Assembly: GCA_024500155.1 (NCBI GenBank)
Contig: CM044874.1
Location: 8,013,001 to 8,077,000 of the forward strand
DNA length: 64,000 nucleotides
From: Chenopodium formosanum
Taxonomy: Eukaryota > Streptophyta > Magnoliopsida > Caryophyllales > Amaranthaceae
Reading direction: 5' to 3'
Shown here: piece by piece, positions 56,925 through 64,000 of the stretch
Layout: each line of letters opens with the position of its first letter
Position numbering within the stretch: position 1 is the first letter of the stretch
Notes under the pieces: generated by a model
What the model saw: the letters and a program-made list of their open reading frames with translations, nothing else
What the model was told of the DNA's origin: nothing
Database searches by the model: none
Made by a program: the position numbers and the translations under genes

Positions 56925-57475
56925 TTTCAAACCAAAGCCATTTAACTGCCCGAATCCAAACAACTCGATAAACAATTTATTTTTTGAAACCGAAAACCGA
57001 CCCGAACCGTAATTTAGTAAACTTGAAATGGAACCGATATGAATAACGTTAAAGTGGTTAAACCATCGAAGAACCGAACCAATTATAAATTGAACCGAAA
57101 AAGAACCGAACCAGTTAAAAACCGAACCGAAAAAGATCCGAACCAGTTATAAACCGAACCAAAAAAGAACCGAACTGTTTCCAACCCGAAACCGTTTCCA
57201 ACCCGAAACTGTTTGAACCGGGATAAAAACCGTTTACACCGCACCGTTAACAAACCGCAACCCGCCTGCACCGAACCGTTTACTACCCGGACTGTTTACA
57301 ACCCGAACCGAATTAAAACCGCTTAAGAATAAACCGAAACCGAATCGAACAGATAACTATTTAAACCGAACCAAAACCGACCCGCGAGACAATTAAACCG
57401 ATTCCAAACCGACCCGATTAACTACCGAACCGATTTCAAACTGAACCGAAACCGAACTGTCAAACCGTTTTGACA
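56925..57475 (+). repeat. AACCG-rich subterminal array, right
   Basis: Same word composition as the left array; begins with a degenerate second terminal repeat at about 56918. Confidence 0.88.
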
Positions 57476-57849
57476 GTGCTACATGTATGGGATTGATAAG
57501 GTGATTACATTCTGTTTGCAGTGATTAATTAATTGTTCGTGTGTGTGTGTGTGTTTTTTGTAAACAGAATTAGTTATGTTTTTTAATTGAACCTTATTTT
57601 ATACTCACTACATACGTAGTACTGATTTTCGAATCCTGATGCCTTTTAACTGATTTATTATCAGGGCTATCGTTATAAGAAGTTCCTTACAAAGGTACAC
57701 ATGTTGAGTACATTATTTATTCTGAACAAGGGTATAAATTGTCTCCTGAATCCTTGTAGTCCACCCATCTAGTTAAAAGCTCGATCAGCCTAAAATCTTT
57801 ATCATTAATTATCATAATAAAATAATAAAATTAGTTTGTTTTGAAACCC

Positions 57850-58060
57850 AGAAATATGTTTTATACTCTATCACGCCCATTTACACGAGAGCCCGTTGGG
57901 CTTGAAGTGTGGATGCATCATGGACCCTCCTTATACCCAGCGCTTAATATTCAACTTTAAAAGGAGGGATGGATGAGATTCGAACCTGTGACTTTCGTGT
58001 CACGTTGGCTCTTGATAACATGTTAGTGGACCATCTTAACCAAAAACTTAACTTAAGCCC
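57850..58060 (-). repeat. Repeat with tRNA-like B box (possible SINE relic)
   Basis: On the minus strand CAGGTTCGAATCTC (about 57973-57987) matches a Pol III B box. A convincing A box at the right distance was not found. The surrounding GATAACATGTTAGTGGACCA text is typical of dispersed plant repeats. Confidence 0.3.
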
Positions 58061-58283
58061 AGGGATATATTCTATACGCTGTCATTATGTGCTATGCTGA
58101 TAAAATGTTTTCTTTTCTTTACATATAGTTTTTTAAACGTTTATTTCATATATCCTTAAATTAGATTAATAGACCTAAATGAATGGGTCAATCTATGAAT
58201 ATATTGACCTGCGTAAATGTTCGTTCAAGAATCATTACCCATTATAAATGACCAACAAGCTTAGTTCTAAGGTGATTTATACT

Positions 58284-58357
58284 AGAGCTGTTAATTCGGG
58301 TAAACAAGTCGGGTTAGTGTGAGTCGGGTCATCTCGAGTCGGGTCAATACGGGTTAA
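58284..58357. mobile_element. hAT-type MITE fragment
   Basis: Begins TAGAGCTGTTAATTCGGG with CGGGT words and is cut by the copia LTR at 58358. Confidence 0.5.
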
Positions 58358-59103
58358 TGTTGTAAGAGTTTATAGGTACTACGCAACGGATATAACATGA
58401 ATCATATTCATAAATCACCTAAACCAAGAATCGCATGCATAACACATAAGACACATAATCATACCTTTGATGCGTGAATTCCATGAAGCTATTCGACAGG
58501 CAAATCAGGGAGAGAATAATAGAGCCCCAAGCGTTGCTCCTCTACTTAGTCCACGAGATTCGAACGAGCCGTCCATCAATACTATATTGGTCGAGTGATT
58601 GAGGAAAACCGCGATCACCACTTTTTCGGGACAAGGACTGACCACCACGAACCACCACAGGAGGCGCCGGGAAGGAGAGAGCCGTGAGAGAGAGGAGAGG
58701 AGAGTTTCTGAGGGCTAGGTCTCGTGTTTGCTAATTAGGGTTTGATCACACTGATCAGTTAATTGCATACTTGCAAACCCTAGGCACCTAGTCTATTTAT
58801 AATCCTATTATAATTAGACTAGGGCACGAAGCCCAAAACTCTCTTATCCACTCCATATGGCCGGGCACTATAGGGGATGAGACCCATGATGGGCCTCGTC
58901 CTCTCGTGCTCAATCTAGGCTCTTTGTGTGACCTTATAGGCTCCGTCTAATCGGGCTTTAGGCTATTTTACTATTCCAACAATCGTTAGTACCTCTAGCT
59001 ATGATAAAACGACAACCCAAATGTACGAACTTAATTATCTCCATAATTTGATCCATTTATATATCTAGTAATTGCACTCGACGAAGACATAACTCCTTCA
59101 ATC
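58358..59103 (-). repeat. 3' LTR of minus-strand copia element
   Basis: The outer end reads CTCTTACAACA on the minus strand (TGTTGTAAGAG on plus at 58358). On the inner side, AAATGGGAGAT (minus, about 59104-59114) looks like the polypurine tract. The LTR start is then either TGAAGGAG (59103) or TGTTGGAATAG (58981); the first adjoins the tract, the second is the more typical copia start. The inner boundary is thus uncertain. Confidence 0.6.
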
Positions 59104-62100
59104 TCCCATTTGTCTGAGACAAGGGTGCAATATTCAAATTCCTTAAGTCAATATATGTGTCAATTTGATAACATGATTGCATCACATGTCGAGATCATAT
59201 TAATCTACAAATCGTTTCTTGAAATTTGAGTTAGAATTACAAAACCAAATGATTACTTTGTAATGCATTTGAACGCGGCCACGTATTTTCTGAATTCTCC
59301 CTCTTCAAGCGGCCATGACACATTTCCTAATTTAATAGGTAGACTCTATCCAATCTTGTGGCAACAAGCCTCCCACTCAACTTCTGAAATAACCAGGAAA
59401 CACCCTTTATAATCTTCAGTTACGGCTAGACGTTTGAGTGTACCACAATCACAACATCCATTGAATGGAATTAATGTTCCACTCATGTGAAAGGAATCCA
59501 CTAATATATACGGAAGCTCTTTACTTGAACTTCAAAGTAGGTCAATAGTTCGATCATGCATCATTCATGCATATCCAAGTGATTGACCGAGCATCACCAT
59601 GCCCCTATAGCCCATGAAACTGCGCTATCCAATCAATCTTACATTCTAGTCCATTTATTGAAATCATTTATGTCCACTTTAATGATCTCAAACTAGGAAC
59701 TTAAATAATTATATGAATTTTGTTCACCTGTGGGTTTTCAATTCACTAGGTCATCAACCTGATGAGCCCATCAATTCATAATTATTTTGGACATTTTATT
59801 TAATTTCCAAAACCATAATTAAATAAGAGAAATAATAATTTCTATTTTAAACATAATTCTGCAAATTGATGAATTTCTCATGTAATATGTTTTCTCAAAA
59901 CATATACAACTTAAATTACATAACTTGCTTCATTCCTAAGACTTTAATATGACTCTCATACCTTAGTCCATGGAAGGGGTTTAGTGATTTCTCACTCATA
60001 ATAAAACTTTGCATAACATGACCTTTCGCTGGTCAATGATCTCATAATTGAGGTGATATCTCATATCCCTTTGTTTGGATTTGTGATGTGACTCTGGCTC
60101 CTTTGTTCTTGGCCAAAGGTGACCTGTTAGTCACATGACATTTTAATCTGAACTTCCTCTCTAACTATCTTAATATAGTTTAATATACATATTCTGACAT
60201 TGAGTATGCAATAGTGCTCTGCTTTGAACTCTTCAAGATCACTGTCCTTCTCCATCCAGACACAAATATGCATTTAGATCACCATCTAGAATCATCTTGC
60301 TTATTTAGAAAACTTGCATTCGTGTAACCTTTTGACAACTTGCTTAAATTAACTTTTAACACAATAGCTAAAAGAATTCCTTTTAGTGCTTCTCAAGTAC
60401 TCAAGGATTTGTTCTTGGTAATTCTCCGTATGCTTATTCTGAATTTGCTTGAAACCTGATACACATGCACAAGTCATATGCAACATCTTACTTTGTACAT
60501 TTCATGGAACATGTAATGGATCCTTTTGCAGAAGCATGAGGTACATTATCCATACAACTCAACTCTATTAGTTTTTTAAGGCACTGAGTTTTACTGAGCG
60601 TAGTTCCATGAGACATGGGAAGACATCCTATCTTAGAGTCTTGCACCTTGAACTTGTCAAGAGCCTTATCAACATAAGTCTCTTTATTATGTCCAATCAT
60701 TCTTCAAGATTCACTTTGTGGATTTTGATTCCCAATATGTACTCAACAACTCCTAAGTCTATCATATAGAAACAACCCTCTAACCATTGCTTAACTTACA
60801 CAAGCATTGATATATCGTTTCATATGAACTGTATGACAACTGCATACTAGACTAAGAAGACCAATTAGTCCCACTAAACTTCTTGTCTCTACAAGATTTC
60901 CTTCTCGTTCTACTAAGGAAATCATTTTCTTGCCTAATCAAAACGAATGTTCCAACTCCTTAATGCTTACTTCAATCCATAAATGAATTTCTAAAGTTTG
61001 CAAAACTTTCTAGGAATTTCTTGATTTACAAAAATCCTTAGGTTGTATCATATACATGTTCACCATCAAGAACATTTCATGAAGGTGATTTTGATATCCA
61101 TAACTAGAATAATCCGAATAAGCTTACCCAACTAATAGGTTTGACCCTATTTGTAAGACTATTATGGACTAACACATCTTTACAAACATGGAGTCCATAC
61201 TGGATTTCATGGCTTTAAGCCATTTCCTGAGTTGACACTTATCCAAAGCTTGCTTGTAGGCCATGGATTCTAACCGTTCTAATAATATTTTTTTTTTTTT
61301 AGAATCCACCTTTTCTCAGAATTTCAACAAACTGTATGTTTTGATCCCAAGTAACCTACAATAGGTATGAGCGACAATAGAATTATATATTCTCTTCAAC
61401 TCTTTGAAGCCTTTCATTCTAGTAGGACGATAGAAGTCTCGCTAGTTGAATTAGCTTGTTTCGATACATGATTTATCAAATTAGCTGATTTCATGCGCAT
61501 TCGTCTCTGATGTAGTGTTATCCACATCCATTTGTTGCTTGTCTCAAATCTCATTGAGATCTAACTTTACTCCCACTTGGCTTTGTAGGAAGAGATTTCT
61601 TTCTATAAAGACACTATCGCGAGCAACAAACACTTTGTTTCTACGCGATTATAGGAATAATACCTCTTAGTTTCCATGAGAAAACTCATGAAGAACTATT
61701 TTTCTGATTTAGGGTTCATTATGTCATATTTGTAAACATTTTACATTGATTTCATAACCCTTAATCCTTTTTAGAAAAGATAACTTTTGGAACATTTCCA
61801 AATCATAACTCTTATGACATCTTTTCTACTGCTTTGGTTAAGTATCCTGTTTAGTATATTTGAAATTTTTGTTGTTCTAATGCATATCCTCAAAATGATA
61901 TTTGTAAATCATTCAAAACTTGGATTGAACCATGGCAAGCAAAGTTTAATTCCTACTTTCAACATACGTTTTAATTGTAGTGTTTCTGGATTGTGAATTA
62001 ATTCAACAAATCCTTTAGATGATCATTCCTTTTGAGTTAAATATTTATCACAACAATCATATTGTGGTGTTAATTTGTTCATCTCAAACTGATTTTACAT

Positions 62101-62760
62101 TTCATTTTGGAATTTTGAACATTTCAATGTTTCCAAGATTTTACTTTATTAAGTAATTATCGACATATTTACTTAAATCATTAATAAAAGCAATGAAATA
62201 GTTAAATCTCTTTGCTAAATCTTGAACTTATTGGTCTACACACATCATATGTATGAGTTCCAAAAGGTCATTTTAGCTTCTTTTACCCTTTCTACTAAAA
62301 GACAACTTGTCATCCTAACTTATCAAGCATGACTTCTAACTCTCAAGTGATTCATAATCATATAAGAATAAGAGTCCATCCATAACTTTGGATGTGCAAA
62401 TGGTTCATGTGACCTAACCTTACTTGTTATAAGTAAGTGTAATTTGAATCATCTAAATTTTACTTTTGTGATCTACTTATATCAATGTTATAAAACAAAA
62501 TTAACTCATATCTAGCAAAATGAAAACAATTTATTACCTTGGTCATGGATCAACACTTGTCTATGCCAAGTATACCAAATTAGTATTCTAACAAAAATGA
62601 AATATTGTCTCATCAAAACTGGAAATTGTCTAAAATCATCATAAAATTCTAAAATTAAAACTATGAATCTATCTCTGGTCACTCAAATACTTCTAGTGCA
62701 CCTTCAAGCTCCATTTCCATGCTAGCCTCACTTGTTTGCAGTTCCTGCGCAACATTCATA
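59104..62760 (-). pseudogene. Decayed Ty1/copia pol
   Basis: Minus-strand fragments in the expected order: WLKAMKSSMDSM near 61220 (start of RT), SIYGLK and SWNIRFD near 60960, then DKALDKFKVQDSKIGCLPMSHGTTLSK and KGSITCSMKC (60700-60488), the RT/RNase H junction of copia elements. Stops and frameshifts are everywhere. I did not recover catalytic residues, and integrase is only presumed at 61500-62500. Confidence 0.72.
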
Positions 62761-62802
62761 ATGTTAAGCACTGCAACTTGGTATCACATACCTAAGTGAA
62801 AG

Positions 62803-63680
62803 TTAAAAATGTTTATAACATAATACCTGAGGTTGATGCTCCATTCTTCTTAAGTCGAGGTATTTCTGGCAATTTCGCTTCCAATGCCCCTTCTTCTTGC
62901 AGTAAAAGCATTCACTTTCACTTGCAGCCTTAGGCTTTGGAGTCGTCTTAGGCTTTTCAGGAGACTTGGCAACTTGCTTGCCCTTGCTCTTGTAACTTGC
63001 CTTTTGCCCCTTCTTCTTAAACCCATTTCCTATTTGAATCATGAGAACTTCTTTCTTAGGTTCCTTAGGGATTTGTTTCTCAGCACTAACCAGCATTGCA
63101 TGCAATTGATTCATAGTCTTTGCAGTGGCAGTCATGTTAAAATTCATGATAAACTTGTTGAAACTTTCTGGTAATGAATGGAGAATGATATCTTTTGCTA
63201 AATCATCACTATATGGGTGCCTCAGTTTCTCCATACTTTGAATTAGGCCGATCATTTTGAAAACATGATCATGAATTGTGGCCCCTTTCTCCATCCTACA
63301 ATCCAGAATCTCACGATGGAGCTCATACCTTTCAACTCTAGCTTGTTTATTAAACCTAGGTTTGATTTCTTGCATGATAGAGTAGGCATCCTGTTCCTCA
63401 AAACGCTTTTGAAGACTAGGCTCCATGGAGCAATCATTAAGCAAGTGGTAGGTATAACTCTGTCATGAGCTTCCTTGTGCTTCTTGATCTCTGCTGTAGT
63501 TGGATTTTCTTGCAGAGGTCCTGGAAATGGGGTATCAATGACATCCTCTCTACCTTCAGATTTCAGAACAAACCTTAGCATTCTTTCCCAGTTGGAAAAG
63601 TTATCCCCTGTCAACCTATCATTCTCAAGGAATGGTCGAAGATTGTAAACGTTGTTGTCATTGTGATTACGGCTACCCAT
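62803..63680 (-). pseudogene. Ty1/copia Gag (frameshifted)
   Basis: Starts MGSRNHNDNNVYNL at 63680, then NFSNWERMLRFVLKSEGRED. A frameshift lies near 63430. The continuation (SLQKRFEEQDAYSIMQEIKPRFNKQARVERYELHREIL, HVFKMIGLIQSMEKL, LPESFNKFIMNFNM) is the UBN2-type gag domain. A CCHC knuckle CFYCKKKGHWKRNC sits near 62880. It lies upstream of the decayed pol, as expected for a minus-strand copia. The element's 5' LTR would lie beyond the window edge. Confidence 0.87.
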
Positions 63681-64000
63681 CTATGTCAAAATAAGGCAAA
63701 GTTTAATAATTATGTTTAATTAAAGTACCATAAACGCATTCATTAGGTAACTTTAAAACACTTTATTCAATAATTAATTGATCCCAATTGAATTTTAATT
63801 AATTCCAAGATCCTTTATTTGTGCAATAATTGACCGGACTGAGGCCCTACCATCAACCATTACATTTTTAAGGTGAGTAAACTCTTTACTGATTACAACT
63901 CTTGTAACTCTTGGTTGAATAATTAATCATCACATGCTTCATTATTACCCTTAGCTTCAAGGTTCTAAACCCTTTAGGTAACCTTGTTGAGTATAACCAA
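63681..64000. other. Probable copia leader to window edge
   Basis: Non-coding; no primer site recognised. Presumably upstream untranslated sequence of the minus-strand copia element. Confidence 0.35.

Larger units (their letters stand above)
52993..57481. mobile_element. hAT-type composite element with AACCG-rich ends
   Basis: 4,489 bp, TAGTGCTGTCAAA..TTTTGACAGTGCTA, flanked by perfect 8-bp duplications CATGTATG (52985-52992, 57482-57489). Both ends carry long subterminal arrays of AACCG/ACCGAA words (about 53000-53415 and 56925-57475). A second TIR-like start (AGTACTATCAAATTTCAAACC) at about 56918 suggests that the right array is itself a complete MITE. The central 3.5 kb has no transposase I can recognise. 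Either a degenerate hAT element or a pair of MITEs that moved their intervening DNA together. Confidence 0.8.

Noticed and set aside
57970..57990. tRNA gene
   Set aside because: Only a T-arm/B-box-like word is present; no acceptor stem or anticodon arm.
1..64000. Endogenous viral or organellar insertions
   Set aside because: No pararetroviral movement/coat domains and no plastid or mitochondrial gene text recognised.

Overview
This is a plant nuclear window, almost certainly from a eudicot. The reasons are spliced introns with GT..AG borders, a plant-type phosphatase gene, plant L1 LINEs carrying an RNase H domain, Ty1/copia and Ty3/gypsy (Tat-lineage) LTR elements, and MITEs of the hAT, Stowaway and Mutator types. 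The species cannot be fixed from the sequence. Most of the window is nested transposable elements; one ordinary gene is clearly recognisable.

Region 1 (1-26,300) is a nest of large Tat-lineage LTR elements that carry gag but no visible pol, and prime from tRNA-Arg. On the minus strand, an element fills 126-8747: its 5' LTR (2664-8747) is interrupted by a LINE fragment, which is itself interrupted by a solo LTR (3917-5935). On the plus strand, an older element starts with an LTR at 9295-11252. Its leader is split by a younger, complete 10,045-bp relative (12,584-22,628) flanked by the perfect duplication CTTAG. The older element resumes at 22,629 (gag, 3' region) and is cut off near 26,300. 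Each of these LTRs has a cluster of short palindromes just upstream of its TATA box. The same palindrome word recurs in that element's own leader and 3' region but differs between elements. The 5' LTR of the young element has lost exactly this cluster plus the TATA box.

Region 2 (26,300-33,517) holds a Helitron-like element and a nearly full-length minus-strand L1 LINE (27,046-33,517) bounded by a 16-bp duplication. Eight stop codons in the continuous part of its ORF2 are all TAA or TAG where glutamine fits.

Region 3 (33,518-45,438) is the one conventional gene, on the plus strand. It is a bacterial-like PPP phosphatase of the RLPH2 type with four exons and 313 aa; all splice sites and phases are consistent. 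Its first intron is 10.15 kb and contains gypsy inverted repeats, copia remnants, a Helitron, a Mutator-type MITE with a 9-bp duplication, and a foldback element. Intron 2 contains a solo LTR with a 5-bp duplication. The LINE 5' end lies 298 bp upstream of the start codon, divergently oriented.

Region 4 (45,439-64,000) is intergenic. It holds Stowaway MITEs, a G-rich hAT MITE with an 8-bp duplication, a Helitron, a FAR1-domain remnant, a processed retrocopy of a TPR protein (poly(A) and 12-bp duplication; 479 codons open), a 4.5-kb hAT-type composite with AACCG-rich ends and an 8-bp duplication, and a decayed minus-strand copia element (58,358-63,680) with its 3' LTR and gag.
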